Below are positions 47,113 to 59,444 of a stretch of 64,000 bases of DNA, in pieces; within the stretch, counting starts at the first letter, position 1, and each line of letters opens with the position of its first letter. Source of the stretch: Gambelia wislizenii (taxonomy: Eukaryota; Chordata; Lepidosauria; Squamata; Crotaphytidae); the NCBI GenBank assembly GCA_030847615.1, contig JAUMIR010000004.1, positions 220,523,001 through 220,587,000 on the forward strand, written 5' to 3'. A model generated the notes under the pieces. It was not told the DNA's origin. It did no database searches and saw only the letters and a program-made list of their open reading frames with translations. The translations under genes and the position numbers were made by a program.

Positions 47113-48181
47113 TTTTAAAAATCTGGCACTGAGCACAGGACAAGCTATAAATATGGTGGGAATCTTGGAATAAAGAAAAAAGATATTACAAGTGAAGTTT
47201 CCTTAGCTGAAAAAGTGGCCAATTTGCATCTTCCTTTATTAAAATTTGGGCGGGGATGTTTGCACTAACAGAAGAGATCTTCCTTACCCCAGCTCCTCTT
47301 GAAAACAAGAAATTCCTCCCCAGGATAGTAATGAGAAAAAGCCATTTCCCCCAAGGAAATCTACATTTTGCATCAGAGGATGCCTCACAAAGAAGTGGCA
47401 GGGTTCCCACCTTTGGGATCAGCTGTGCCAGGCCCCTACTTCAGGGGCAAAATCCCAAGACCCGAACCCCCACTGGCTAGAGAACCAACCCCACTTCCTG
47501 AAACATCTCCCGTTTCCCCTTGGAAACAACAGATCCAAGACTCATGCCCCTTTCTGGTGGAAAACAGGAAGGTGGAAGGGAGAGAAGGGGAAAAGTCAGG
47601 AAAATAAGGGCTGTTGCTAGAGTGGCTTTGGTATTCAAACAAACAGGCTTGCTGAAGGTATTATTGACACTTTCTTTACAACTGCTGCAATCAGAAATTA
47701 AAGTAATTTTTTTCCCATGCAAGAAGAGAAAGCCATCAACTTGTGTGGGGCTTTTTAAAAATTGCCCTTGAGACACTGTGTCAGACACCAGCCTCTCAGA
47801 CCAAGGGCAGAATGGCATTCTTTGCTGGAACCAGGTTAAATCAGCTTCTCTTGCTTTAAATGGCCAAGATGAAATCAGAGCCTAGAAACGTTTGGCCTAC
47901 AGTTCTCAGAATCCTTCAGCCACCATGGTGATTGACAAGTGGATTCTGGGTAATGTAATCCAAACAAATATTTTTTTCCCCAAGTTCTGACACAAATTAT
48001 ACACCATGCCATGGAAAGGAGAAACCCTTGACTGCACCTAACAGTTCAAATAATCAATCTTTTCCATACATAGTGTGTGCACACATGCCACACCAATTCA
48101 ATACAATCCTATAATTCTAGTTCAGGTCTACTCACGTCCTGTACAAAGGTAAGCATCTTTATGAAGTATTATAAGACTGAG

Positions 48182-48703
48182 TAAGTCTTTGAGCAAGTCC
48201 TTGAGCAAGCAGGGATCACCAGTATTGAGGCCATGATATTGAGAACACAGCTGCGCTGGGCAGGGCACGTTTCTAGGATGAAGGACCATTGCCTCCCAAA
48301 AATAGTACTCTACAGTGAACTCGCCACGGGTCAGCATAAGAGGGGCGGTCCAAAAAAGCGATACAAGGTCTCCCTGAAACAACATCTCAGGCTCGGCCAA
48401 ATTGATCACCAACAATGGTCCGCCCTGGCCTCACATCGGGAGGCATGGAGATGCACTATCCACAATGCTGCAGCCTTATTTGAGAACTCACGCCGAACAA
48501 GTCTTGAAGAGAAACGACAACGCAGAAAGAATCACAACCCAGAAACATCACCCAAGGAGACCTTCTGTTGTGCTTTCTGCAACCGGATTTGTTTATCTCG
48601 GATTGGCCTTTTTAGACATCAGCGCGCTTGCAGAAAGTGCAGGATGAGTCCTTCCTGAATCTTCGTTTGCGAAGAAAAGCCAGAGAGAGAGAGAGAGAGA
48701 GAG
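48182..48703 (+). mobile_element. RT-type LINE, 3' fragment (522 bp)
   Basis: Open C-terminal ORF remnant from MILRTQLRWAGHVSRMKDH (48233) to the finger CAFCNRICLSRIGLFRHQRAC (stop about 48658), hairpin TCTTCGTTTGCGAAGA (48660-48675), long (AG)n. Target duplication AAGACTGAG at 48173-48181 and 48704-48712. Confidence 0.9.
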
Positions 48704-48712
48704 AAGACTGAG

Positions 48713-49315
48713 CAGTTGTCTAGTTGGTGAAAATACTCCTCATAGAATTTGACCTTTTGTCCCAACACTCTGCAAACGAAATTTACGGTATTCAGAAGGA
48801 GGGTGGCCAAAAACTCAATCTACTGTGGGGGAAAAAGCCCTCATGAATTTCCCCAAGGTTTTTCAAATAATGCGCACATCTGGACATCCAATTTGGATTG
48901 CTGCACATTCTGGGCAAGGGCAGAAATGGAGAGAGGATTGGTCTACTGCGCAGGTGGTGGTGGGCTTGCCAGCAAGGAAGAGGCCAGAAGTGCCATTTTC
49001 AATTTTCGCATTATTGAGTGTGCACTTTTTCACTAAGCTAATGCTTTTTATAAGCAGATGGTCACATTTGCGCACCTTTGATTTACAAATACAAAAAAAT
49101 ACTGTTCAGCAGCTACAACACGTGTGGAGAATAAAAATGTGCTGTACTCTCGGCCACCATTTTGATTCGCAGGCATGGCTGTGTGTGCACTTCAAATGCA
49201 GGTAGCTTCGCATACAATAGATTTTGCCAATAGACCATGAAGACAAATGAGTGCTGCTGCAAATTTGTGATCATGCACATCAATCTGCATTATATCTTCT
49301 AGTCTAGACAGCCCT
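48713..49315. mobile_element. Harbinger-like element
   Basis: CAGTTGTCTAGTTGGTGAAAA start, end CTAGTCTAGACAGCCC; interior phrase AATACTCCTCATAGAATTTG matches the 50.9-kb copy. Confidence 0.6.
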
Positions 49316-49344
49316 CACTTGTTTGGGCAGGATGTGTGCATTCT

Positions 49345-49475
49345 AAATCCAGCCTTAGGAAAAAATACTTTCTCTGGATAATTCACACATTCCGCCTCCC
49401 CAAACATGGCCAAGGTCATGCTGGCTAGGGGATTCTGGGAACTGTAGTTCAAAATGCAACTTTTCCCAACTCTGC
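49345..49475. mobile_element. Palindromic miniature element
   Basis: Ends GCTAGGGGATTCTGGGAACT...AATGCAACTTTTCCCAACTC; matches the 29.1-kb type. Confidence 0.5.
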
Positions 49476-50049
49476 CACTGCAACCTAAGCTGATCCAAAC
49501 TGATAAACAACTAGCACCTGCAAGTTCCACTGAGTTTAGTCCCAAATGAACTTTAATCCTGTATATACCTTAAGGATGTCAGAAAATTATTCTGTTTTCC
49601 CAAGAGCTCTCTTTCCCATCCTTTTTATTTCAAGTCTTTAGAATGTCTAAATCCAAATGTGTATCATTATGAAGATTCTACATGAAATGGAGCTCTGGGG
49701 CTAGCTCCTGACCCCCTAGCCACTGAACTGAGCTGTGTTTTCCATATGAGTGTTGAGGAAACATCCCAGCTGATAACCATCACATTCTGCCCCTGCCCAC
49801 TCTACTTTGGCTCTGTCCTAAACCCTTTGCCTCAGTCACTACTGGAATGGCCCCCTTTAACAACCTTCCCAAATTGGGGTGAAAATGGTTCACCACCCCA
49901 AATGCAGAAGATTATCATTTTTACTCTGACTACAGGGAACGGAGGTAGAAAAAATTTTAACACTCAACTGTACCTTGGTTAAGTGTTTTAAGGTAGAAAA
50001 CACAAGATGCACAAACAGTCGATGCATAGAACAACAGGCAGTCAGCTGT

Positions 50050-50890
50050 GGTTCTCAGCATCCATCTATCCATCCATCCCTTTATTTATATCCTGCCTTC
50101 TTCCCAGGCTGGGACTCAAGGCAGCTTACGAAAAGACAAAGAATATAATAAAACACATATAGTAAAAAACATACAAATTTAAGATTAAAACAATATTAAA
50201 CTATAGAATTAAAACCAATTAAAACCTTACTTTAAAACATATTAAAAACAGTATAGCACCATAAAAGCTGTTTTTGTTAAAAAACAGTTTCCAAACGCTT
50301 GCTGGAAGAGAAAGATCTTAACCTGTTGCTGAAAGGAAAACAAAGAAAGAGCCATCCTAACCTCCCCAGGGAGGGAGTTCCAAATTGTGGGAACAGCCAC
50401 AGAGAAGGCCTTCTCCTACATTCCCACCAACCATGCCTATGAAGGTAGTAGGATACAGAGAAATGCCTCCCTTGCAGATCCTTAGAGCTTGGGCAGGCTC
50501 ATAGGAGAAAGCAGTCCTTCAGATAGCCTGGGCCTGAGCCATATAGGACTTTATAAGTCAAAACCAGCACTTTGAATTGTGTCCAGAAACAGACAGGCAG
50601 CCAGTGAAGCTGTTGCAACAAGGGAGTTGTGTGCTCCCTGTAACTAGCACCCATTAGCAACCTGGCTACCTGCCCATCTTTGGACCAGCTGAAGTTTTGA
50701 ACACTCTTCAAAGGCAATCCCACATAAGAGTGCATTACAGTAATCCAGTTGGGATGTAACTAAAGCATGTACCACCATGGCCAAGTCAGACATCCCAAAG
50801 AATGGGTGCAGCTGGCGCTCTAGCTTTAATTGTGCAAATATTCCCCTGGCCATCACAGAAACCTGAGCATCCAGAGTCAGGGCAGAATCC
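50050..50890 (-). mobile_element. L2-clade LINE 3' part
   Basis: Minus-strand coding remnants REHTTPLLQQLHWLPVCF, FKVLVLTYKVLYGSGPGYL (50650-50500), typical of L2. 3' tail at the left end (TTATATCCTGCCTTCTTCCC). Confidence 0.9.
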
Positions 50891-50892
50891 AG

Positions 50893-51461
50893 GGGGTTGT
50901 CTACATGGTAAAAATACTCCTCACAGAATTTGCTGGGAATAGGAGCTGTATTAATGGGATCCCACATTGTCTCACTGTATAGTGAAGGAGGCTGCCCAAA
51001 AAGAGCAAAAAGTATGCGTATGGTATGCACATTCTCTCTCGTTTAGACAAGCGATTCAACATGAATCTTTCCCCCATATAAGAGGAAGCGCAAACCTGAT
51101 TGGCTGAACACAGAGGGGGCTGGGTTACAGGGCAAGCGCCCGCTGTCACCATGTTGGATTTTCGCTTTAGCAAGTGATCACTAAGGTGATAAAATGGGGA
51201 TTTGTGTCATCTTTCTCTCTCTCTTTTTTCGGAAAGGTAAAATATTGCTTGTGCGCACCATAGAAATAGTTTTTTGGTGTTTTTTTTTTTTTAAAGGCCG
51301 ATGGTGGCAGATTTAAAAACACTGCTATCATGGCTGCTATCTTGGTTACAGGCATGCAAAGTTTATGGGGGCTGTAAAACCATTAAGACAGGTTGCAGCT
51401 GCTGTGACTTGCTATTACTGTGACGCAATCTGTTCCCTCCCTCTTCGTATAGACAAGCCCC
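50893..51461. mobile_element. Harbinger-like miniature element
   Basis: GGGGTTGTCTACATGG start, end CGTATAGACAAGCCCC; flanking CAG or AGG (ambiguous). Shares interior with 5246-5797. Confidence 0.8.
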
Positions 51462-51627
51462 AGGAGTACATCCAAGCTGCAGACCTGCATCTTCAAGGGG
51501 AGTGTAACCTCATCCAACACAGGATGAACCCCTATTCCCAGATGAACCCCTATTCCCAGATCTGCATTGTGACTGACCAGGAGCACCTCTGTCTCGTCCA
51601 CATTAAGCTTCAATTTGTTTGTCCTTG

Positions 51628-51745
51628 CTCACAGAATCATAAAATCATGGAGCTGGAAGAGACCACAAGGGCCATCCAGTCCAACCCCCTACCATGCAGG
51701 AATACACAATCGAATCAGACCATTACAGCTGCCAGGCACCGGTTC
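51628..51745 (-). mobile_element. CR1 LINE 3' end fragment
   Basis: ACAGAATCATAAAATCATGG ... CCATCCAGTCCAACCCCC ... CAATCGAATCA. Confidence 0.85.
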
Positions 51746-51784
51746 AGCACAGAAAGAGCTTCTTTGGACTTAGGTGGAAAGGAG

Positions 51785-51970
51785 TAATAGAGCTGATTTG
51801 AGTGTTCGACTACAACTCTGGAGACTAGAGTTCAAATCCCTGCTCGGCCATGAAACCCACTAGATGACCTTGGGCAAGTCACACACACTCAGCCTCAGAA
51901 AACCCCATGACAGGTTTGCCTTAGGATTGCCATAAGTCAGAAATGACTTGAAGGCACACAACAACAACAT
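51785..51970 (+). mobile_element. tRNA-derived SINE
   Basis: GATTTGAGTGTTCGACTACA, GAGTTCAAATCCC, end GAAGGCACACAACAACAAC. Confidence 0.9.
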
Positions 51971-52974
51971 CCATTTGCCTCCAGATGTCTATAAAATCTG
52001 TGTGCTTTCAAACTTCACACATTTACAACCACAAACTCTGCTGTACTCTTGGTGCTGCACAGAGAAGCAGCCAGCCTTCAGAAATGGAGAACCACCATTT
52101 CTTCTCTATCCCAGTAGGTACTGCTAGCTATAACCTGATGCCTACATGCCTGCTATTGACTCATTCAGTCTGAAATCTTGATCTCAGAATTGAGTTTTAA
52201 ATGCAGACTTCATGACAGCAACAATACCTAGCCAAATTATTGGACTTTCTTACGTCTACCATGCCCCCATTTTTGTACTGCCTAGACTAATGGAGAGTCT
52301 TGGGAACCTCAAACACTTGTACGTTTTGTGGAATTTTACCCGGTCCTCACAGAAGTATTGTGTTCCATTATGACTGTTACTTAAGTCCCAGTGCTGTTCT
52401 CTACCCACTAGACATCACTACCTTGTTTCCTTTCTATGAACTTTTGTAACAGGTCACTATACACATTCATGAAGTTATTTTCTTTCATCTGTTTTTAGAT
52501 TTTTCTAAAAGAAAACAAAGGGGTAATCACAGAATGCCACTCATTAAGGATGTGAATGTAAACCAGCTCTGTTTAGATCAAGGAGAAGACATCCAGCATC
52601 CAGAATGTTTAGAGCCATTTAAGTACTTAGCTACTTCTAAATTCCTTTCTCCTCACATTCATTAAAAACAGTAAAGAACAAAAAGACAGAGAGGGAGAAT
52701 GAACTGCTTGACCAATAATCCCACTAAAATAACAAAAAAGCAAGTCTCTAATACTTAAGTATTTCTTTTTTTAAAAAAACTAACATTATACAGCAGGATC
52801 AACAAGGTTAAAATACAGCTCTCAGGACAGACTAAAACATTCTGAATGCTGGGTCAGGCTAATATTTTGTCTACTGACATTATCCATCCCCTTCCACCTT
52901 CTTTTAGTAATCAGAGGCATACCATCTCTGGGAGAAAAAGAAATGCTGTCCGTGTGTTTTTGACTACAGTTACT

Positions 52975-53165
52975 AGTATCCACAGCTTGGAAAAAAAATA
53001 CTATTGGGGCTACAATTCCCAGAATCCCCCAGCTAATATGCCAGTGGCTACTGCTTGTCTGGGGAATTCTGAGATTTGCTTTCGGGAATTAAAAAAAAAA
53101 AAGAAAAGAAAAGACAGGCTGTCTGCTTGCAATCGTTGTCTGAAAAATAACTTTTCCAAGCTCTG
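52975..53165. mobile_element. Palindromic miniature element with A-rich insert
   Basis: GGGGCTACAATTCCCAGAAT and GGGAATTCTGAGATTTG arms; (A)n-GAAAAG tract at 53090-53115. Confidence 0.5.
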
Positions 53166-53739
53166 CTAGAGCTCTTGAGTGGGGGTGGGATGGGGAGCTT
53201 TTCTTGCCACTGGAAGGAGCTTTTTGGTGCAGTCACATGCATGCTGGGCGCTGCTATCACCACTTCCTTGCCATAATCTTGCCCACAACCAGCTCTTACA
53301 TAAACTCGGGCACGTTCGTACCAGATTTTGGCAGCCTCTTTGCAGAGGAGTTGTGGCCCCCTGAGGTCCACGAGGCAGACATTAAGGGCCCCTCACTTCT
53401 GGCAGTAGCCAACCCCTGCTGTAGAGCTACTAGCATATTCCTTTCCTCCCTAGTTCTTTCAGCCTTTGCAAAGTTTTGTAACAGTGAGTTCGCCTACTTA
53501 AAAACACATTCAATGAGGTGCTTTTCCTTGCCTTGTCTTAAAAACTTCTCTCTCATAGTTACAAGATGTTAAATTACAGTTATTGAGGAAATGGCAGTGG
53601 GGATTTATCTTTAGTATCACACACACCCACTCCCCTACCTGTGTGCACATACCAGTATATATTTCTATGGAAAAACTTGATGTAACCTGTGCATCTTACA
53701 TAGAGATTTTTCCCAAGGACTTCTTGTATCTAAGCTGGT

Positions 53740-54110
53740 TTATCGAATAACCTTCAGGTCCAATTTTACTACAGCCCTGCTCAATGTTGTCTGAGAGTGG
53801 AACAAAGACATTGAGAGGAAAAATCCTTGCAGCTGTGCTGCTCATTTAGATGTTTAATCCTCAGGGCTTCTCTATGTAATCAGACTACATTTTCCTTGGT
53901 GCAGGAAGGCTATCACTCTATGCAATGCCATTAATTGTTTCGAACCCTTGCTTTCTGACACTCACCCTTTTGAAATCAGCACATTAACAAAGGATAATAA
54001 CTCTTTGCCTTGAAAGCAAGGAACAAAATGGAAAAGGCAGCACAGCCAGAATTGATTAGTACAAACCTTTGGGTTTAACATTAGCTCAGCTCAACCCAAT
54101 TCAAAGTCTC
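53740..54110. other. Repeat-poor intronic sequence, candidate conserved element
   Basis: No repeat recognised. Mixed composition with short motifs such as CATTTAGATG, ACAAAGG and TTAATTG that are frequent in vertebrate enhancers. This is only a guess. Confidence 0.25.
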
Positions 54111-54509
54111 AGCCAAACCCCACCCTCCTTCCCAGGCTCCCTCTTTCCTCACACTCACTCAGGATCTGGGGGCTACTGAATAACTGTAACAGCACTGAAC
54201 CAAAACCAAGAGTAGCTAAGAGGGTGGATTTGTGTAAAACACCAATAGTTTGGCACAATGTCTATAAAAACAACTCAACTGGAGAATTTTCAGGCACAGC
54301 AATGGGCCGCCAAGCTGGAACTGTGCTGACTGTGGAAGTGTACTTCCCCAAGTCAGAGACAAAATTAGCAGCTAATTTGATAACAACTCTGGGTTTTATT
54401 AAAATGACCTGGCACTGCCCTGCTGGTGGCAAAAGCTCTTGGGAATTCTGTGTCAGGATGAAAAGGGAAAGGAAGAATGCTTCCTTCCCCTTTTCATGAA
54501 AGCTACTGC

Positions 54510-54620
54510 ATAGAGTTTGGAAAAGTTACTCTTCCAGATTGCAACCCTTATCCCAACCCCAGAATCCCCCTTGAGGATTCTGGGAACTAAAGTCCAAAAA
54601 TAGCTTTTGTTAAAGCGTCC
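54510..54620. mobile_element. Palindromic miniature element fragment
   Basis: TGGAAAAGTTACTCTTCCAG ... GATTCTGGGAACTAAAGTCC. Confidence 0.45.
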
Positions 54621-56093
54621 ATTCTTCTATCATGGCTAATAATACTGCCACAATAAGATGGACTGGAACAGAGGTATGCACAGCAGTAAAGTCAAACAAA
54701 AGCATGTTTACCCTCCTCTCAAAGTGTGAGGTAATTTGCTGGGTAAAACTCTATATTTATCATTAAAATGCCTTTCTCTCACTGGATAGATGAACACTTT
54801 TCAGGAGTGACACGAGCAGCTTTGCAGCCTTACCACAAACAATAAAATAATAAAAACTACCATTAGGTCACCTGTCTGCACCTGTTGAGGTATCTCAGGG
54901 TGGCTTAAACAGCAGGCCCAATTTATGGCCAATTTCTACATTGACTGCCAAGAAAAGCAACTCTTGGCTGCCCTCCCTTATTTATTTATTTATTTTTATA
55001 GTGCAAGCATCTCTCTTAATCCCGTCACATTTACTCTCTTGATCCAATGCCCACTGAAACGGCTGGTGGAATTAAAAGGTCAGTGGCTCTAAGCAAAAGC
55101 CACACACAACTGAGCCAGACAGCCCACCCCTCTGTCTCTCTCATGCTTTTCCAACAGAGCATGGCATGGCAGGCTTTTCCCAGCCACCCTATCCTAAAAC
55201 TACATTTGTCCTACCTAAGGCAATCTTGTAGATAAGTCAGTGGCTATCTGTATATCTGCAAAATGTACTGTAGCATATGCTTTGATGTGATCCTCCAGGA
55301 TCTAAAATTTCTCATTATCCATTGCTAACTATGACCTGGCCTTAGGTCGGTGGTGGGAAATCCATGCCTTTTGTCAAGTCACATTCAGTTCCCAAGGAAC
55401 ACTGGCCCTGATGCAGACTTTTAAGAAGAGTCTTAAGAGGTACAACATTCACTTAAAATACACACACTGCGACCACTATGACCAGAATCTGTTGTCTTTT
55501 CTAGTTCCCACAGAAGAGACAAGCTGCAGAATGGTAATAGATCTGACAGCTGCATAAAGGTGGAAGTAGAGAAAAACAGCTGACTATATTATATTTTAAC
55601 ATCTCAGTTGAATTGGGTTACTTACATCATGATTTTTGAGAAGCCATCACAGCATGTTTCCCAATAGACTGGGAGAAATGCTTCCTTGAGAGCAAAACTC
55701 AGTGAAGACTGCTTAGATAGAAAGGGTGGCAAGAGCACGGTCAATAAAGTGAATGAACTACCATTTGAGAACTACAAGGAAGAAAGCCAGGAAGAAAGAA
55801 ATGATGACACTCTCTTCTTTCTCCTCTGGAAAGCCCACACAGTAGAAGAAGGAACAGGGAGGTGGAGCTGATGGGTGATACAGGACAAAGATGGGGAGCC
55901 TTTGGCCCTCCAGATATTTTGGCCTAGAAGCCCCACCCAGCATGGTTAATGGTGACAGATTATGAAAGGTCTAGCCTGTACCATCTGGAGTGACAATGGT
56001 TCTGTAGGACCTGGCAAAAGAAAATGGAAAAACACAAGACCTAAACAGACACACTGATATAGCACAGCTCTTGCAATCACCTTTTCAGCCAGG

Positions 56094-56275
56094 GCCAGCC
56101 CTAACATTAGGCAGAGTGAGCTGACTGCCTCAGGCTGCAAATTTCTGGTGTCATGAAAGGGTGGAAAATGTAAAATTATTTAATTTGCTGTTATTCTGAT
56201 TTTACTGCTAGAGAAGGCCACAATAACTTGCAACTGTCCTGCCTCAGGAAGCAAAATGCCTTCAGCCAGCACTAT
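56094..56275. mobile_element. Short DNA-transposon remnant
   Basis: CAGGGCCAGCCCTAACATTA ... AAAATGCCTTCAGCCAGC; approximate inverted ends. Confidence 0.45.
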
Positions 56276-56579
56276 TTCCACCCACCATGACAACTATTTA
56301 GAAATAACAGGAACAGTGGTGGATGTATTCATCTACTTCCAAGCTTGCACAGTAACATCCCTTTGTATGAATGTGTGAGAAAAGCTAGCCAGGACTGCTG
56401 TATGACCCTGTATGAGTTGGCTTTTGATCATACATAAAGTTACTGAATCCATATTGGCTTGAGTCAGATTTCAAAAGGAAAGGGGTAGGGAAGAGTTGGT
56501 TACCTCAAAATACTTTTACATGAAAACAGCACTCTCCCATAACAAAACAAAACAAACAAAAAAAATCATTTTTTTTTAC

Positions 56580-56783
56580 CTGGTTTCTCCTGCCAATCCG
56601 ATTGGGAGCAAGAGGTTTTGATGAGGATTTGATGCTCTGAGTTGCTGTGGTGCCATTTTCAGCAATCTTCCCCAAGCTCATAACGGCTGCCATCATTATG
56701 TCAAGAAGAGGCAAATCTACACCTCCAGGACGCTTTTGGAACCCTGTTGCTGCTGTAGAACTGCTCAAGCTCCTGAGTTTGTT
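56580..56783 (-). CDS. RREB1: RREB1 N-terminal coding exon
   Basis: Encodes residues 3-70 of RREB1: 204 bases, 68 whole codons, phase 0 at both ends. It is a low-complexity Ser/Thr-rich N-terminus with the block MMAAVMSLGKIAENG (residues 32-46) and the end PNRIGRRNQ (62-70), both recognisable as the conserved RREB1 N-terminus just before the first zinc finger. Donor is CAG|gtaaaa. The acceptor carries two adjacent AGs (ttttagag): using the inner AG keeps frame with the ATG of the upstream exon, while the outer AG shifts it. The segment has no zinc finger and is likely disordered. A 12.1-kb intron separates it from the next exon (44373-44462). Confidence 0.85.
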
Positions 56784-57094
56784 CTCTAAAATTATAAACA
56801 GAAACAAAAACATTTTGCAGTGAACTACTAAAATCAAGGATCTGATATGTTAATGGAAATAGTGAGTCTAGGTCACACAGCCATTAAGAGCCAGATGTTA
56901 CACCAAGTGAGAGACAAGTAGAGCAGGTGTATGCTATTCACACCAAGTACTGTACGCATATTCAGGGCCAACCCTGAAGCTGTCTGAAGCAAAGGACAAG
57001 ACGGTGCCTCCTCCCCTTTCCATGTACAGAAACAAACTTCAGCATCATTGAATCTTCAACATTACTTCCTTTAACAGTACTTCAGCAATTGAAT

Positions 57095-57335
57095 TCTGGG
57101 TGCACGTGCCTTCAAGTCGCCTGTCCACTTGTGGCAACCCCATGAATTTCACAGGGGTTTCTCAGGCAAGGAATACTCAGAGGTGACTTCACCAGTTCCT
57201 TCCTCTGAACTATAGCCTACTGCACCTGGTATTTGTTGGTAGTTTCCTATCTAAGTACCAACCAGGACTGACCCTGCTTAGTTTCCAAGATCAGGTGGGA
57301 ATCTGGTGCTTTTAGGGTATTTAGGCCTCGCACCA
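57095..57335 (-). mobile_element. 5S-derived SINE
   Basis: Inverse: GTGCCTTCAAGTCGCC at left; CTGCTTAGTTTCCAAGATCA at right. Confidence 0.9.
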
Positions 57336-57992
57336 ACATTAATGACAGGAAAGTGTTCTTTGCCACACCTGTGGCCAAGTACAGGCTCACTCAGACCATA
57401 TCCATGCCTTCAGCCACACCTGACATCCACATACAGCTTCGTCCTCTACTGAAGTAAAAAACCTATAGGTCATGAAGAACATTCAGGCGTAGCCTGCTGC
57501 TGCCCTCATTGTTTTCAGCCTTAAGTGGTCACTCAGCATAACAGTAGGGCCACCTTGCTTTTATCAAGTTCTAGATCATACATTACATGGTAACATGGCT
57601 GACACTGAAAAATGCTCCCACATTACAGATCCCAACAGATCCATTTGTATCAGTCAGCCTACAAGATGTCCACACCTTTCTTGGAATCCAGTAACACATA
57701 GATTCATACCATACAGTCAGGCCAATTTACATGAAGAGCCAGTTCCACTCCCTCTCCAGCCACTGCATGGAGCACTAGTTATAATACAGCACGTCTTCAG
57801 CATTGAACTGTCACACTAACATCTAATAGGCTTCAGTATTTCCAGACAGGAACATCTCTATGAGTTACCCACTTTTCAAGAACTGGTGCAGTTAAAGACA
57901 CATTAATGTACAATATTTACAACCATACCACTGAACTGTTGACTCTGAAGTGAGGTGTCAGAAAGTGAGTTTGGAATCCCAGCCTTAATGTA

Positions 57993-58353
57993 CAGTAGCA
58001 CCCCCTTATCCGCTGATTTGCCAACTCCAGATTCAATTATCCACGGTTGGCGATGGGGGGAAGGGAGGGGGTGGAGGGATCTCCCTTCACCCCTCCCTTC
58101 CCCTGGGATGGCTCTGTTTGCAGCGGGGCCATGGTGGGGGCAAAGGGGGAAGGAAGGCAGCAGGAGCAATCACGGCCGCCCCCTCCCTCCTCTTGGAAGA
58201 TCTCTGTTCGTGGCGGGGTCATGGCGTGGCAAAGGGGGAAGGAGCGATTGTGCGGTGGTGGCAGGGTGGTGGTAGATGGCGTTTGCTATTATCCGCAGAA
58301 TTCATCATCCGCATGGGGGGAACCAATCCCCCGTGGATACGGGGGTGCTATTG
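57993..58353. mobile_element. Tigger-like element with GC-rich interior
   Basis: CAGTAGCACCCCCTTATCC and inverse CAATAGCACCCCCGTATCC; TA at 57991-57992 and 58354-58355. Open frames in the GC-rich core are fortuitous. Confidence 0.85.
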
Positions 58354-58526
58354 TATGAATAAAAGACTAAAAAAACAGGGAGTTCATGCATCACCGTTTA
58401 TGTTAAAGGATTCCCATTTTTGCCCATTTGTTTGAAAGACCATAATATAATCCATAATTACATACCATGTAGGCAACAGTGCCACAACTTTATTTTTAAG
58501 ACAGGCTTTCTAACTGAGCTAATTAC

Positions 58527-58644
58527 CTTCATTTTCCTTCGTTGACACTGTCCAGTGAGGCTTCCCTTCCTTCCTTCTTGTTTTCCTGTTTTTGTATTAG
58601 AAGTCCTGCACTGTCTAGATCCAGAGCCTTCTCCTCAGTAGCAC
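58527..58644 (-). CDS. RREB1: RREB1 5' exon: 5' UTR plus candidate start codon
   Basis: Candidate first coding exon of RREB1, a zinc-finger transcription factor acting downstream of RAS/MAPK and with SMADs. On the minus strand a clean acceptor (taacag, ending at 58645) precedes 118 bases closed by the donor AAG|gtaatt (58525-58526). The last six exon bases are ATG AAG (58532 down to 58527); the base at -3 of the ATG is A, a fair start context. Joined in frame to the next exon this gives Met-Lys-Asn-Lys-Leu. All upstream exon bases would be 5' UTR. A second frame of this exon is open and charged but runs into TGA at its end, so I treat it as non-coding. Known mammalian RREB1 starts about where residue 8 lies here, where this sequence has Leu instead of Met; the upstream ATG, or Met32, must therefore serve. 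Gene identity is sure; this exon is moderately sure. Confidence 0.5.
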
Positions 58645-59444
58645 CTGTTAAAGTAAGGGCGGAAGTAAAGTGAGTGGAAAAGGTTAGGAGATTTTTGAAG
58701 TGTGCTTCAGTAGCATTAAGATGAAGGTGTGGCACATAACATTTTGCACATATATAATTTTAAAGTAATGGAAGACTTCATACCGAGGCTCATATTTTTC
58801 AGAGAGTAAAGTACATCACAACAAATTAAGGAGGAACCCAAGATGCCTCTAAATATTTGCTGGCTGAAAATAAAGTATTAACAACTCATTAGCTATAATC
58901 ATTAGTCCTCTTTATCAAACCACTCAATAAGAATGTAAGTGGCTCATCAATATATCAGCTCTTCCGTCTATTTTCACCCCAACACTTTACAGATACTCAG
59001 GAGCCCCTGATTTCAGGAATGCTTCCATGTACAACAACACAGGGACAGGATGGTGTGTGATGGGGGAGGAAGAGAGGCGGGGACAAGAGCAAAGAGGTGT
59101 CTGTGAGCCGTTTCTTTACGAAAAGGGTACCGGCAACATCATTTTTAGCCAACAGGTTCAACAGATGAAAACTGAATGCTACTGGCTTGCTGCCCCAGTT
59201 GAAAAAAGGTTAAGAATACAAGAAAAGTGGGAAGTCTGCCTTAGTAGCCATAGAAGAGTGGAGACAGGACTCACCTTCAATTTGACTTTTAGGAATAAGA
59301 AAGGAACCCATACAAAAGCTGGTAAGCTACCACTAGTGGTGTCATAAGGAAGGGAGTGGGGCCATCTGATGAAGTCCAGAAGGCCAGATTTGGCAGCAAA
59401 GCCTGTGGTTCCCCACCCCTGGAATCAATGAAAAAGAGCAGCAT

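Larger units (their letters stand above)
44463..56579 (-). other. RREB1: RREB1 intron (12.1 kb)
   Basis: Left two-thirds hold LINE, Penelope, hAT, L2, Harbinger, CR1 and SINE copies. 51975-52970 and 53170-56090 are comparatively repeat-poor and may hold conserved regulatory sequence. 45350-45830, 45930-46430, 47115-48170 and 49480-50050 look like unique or decayed sequence. Confidence 0.85.
56784..58526 (-). other. RREB1: RREB1 first visible intron (1.74 kb)
   Basis: Between the 5' UTR/start exon and the N-terminal coding exon. Contains a minus-strand 5S SINE and a GC-rich Tigger element. 57340-57990 is otherwise unrecognised sequence. Confidence 0.6.

Noticed and set aside
53179..53572. Overlapping plus-strand open frames of 61 and 122 codons
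   Set aside because: No domain and adjacent to a miniature element; two frames are open at once, typical of chance.
57955..58435. Open frames in the GC-rich stretch before the RREB1 5' exon, and a possible CpG promoter
   Set aside because: The stretch lies wholly within a Tigger element with TA duplications; GC richness belongs to the transposon, not to a gene start.
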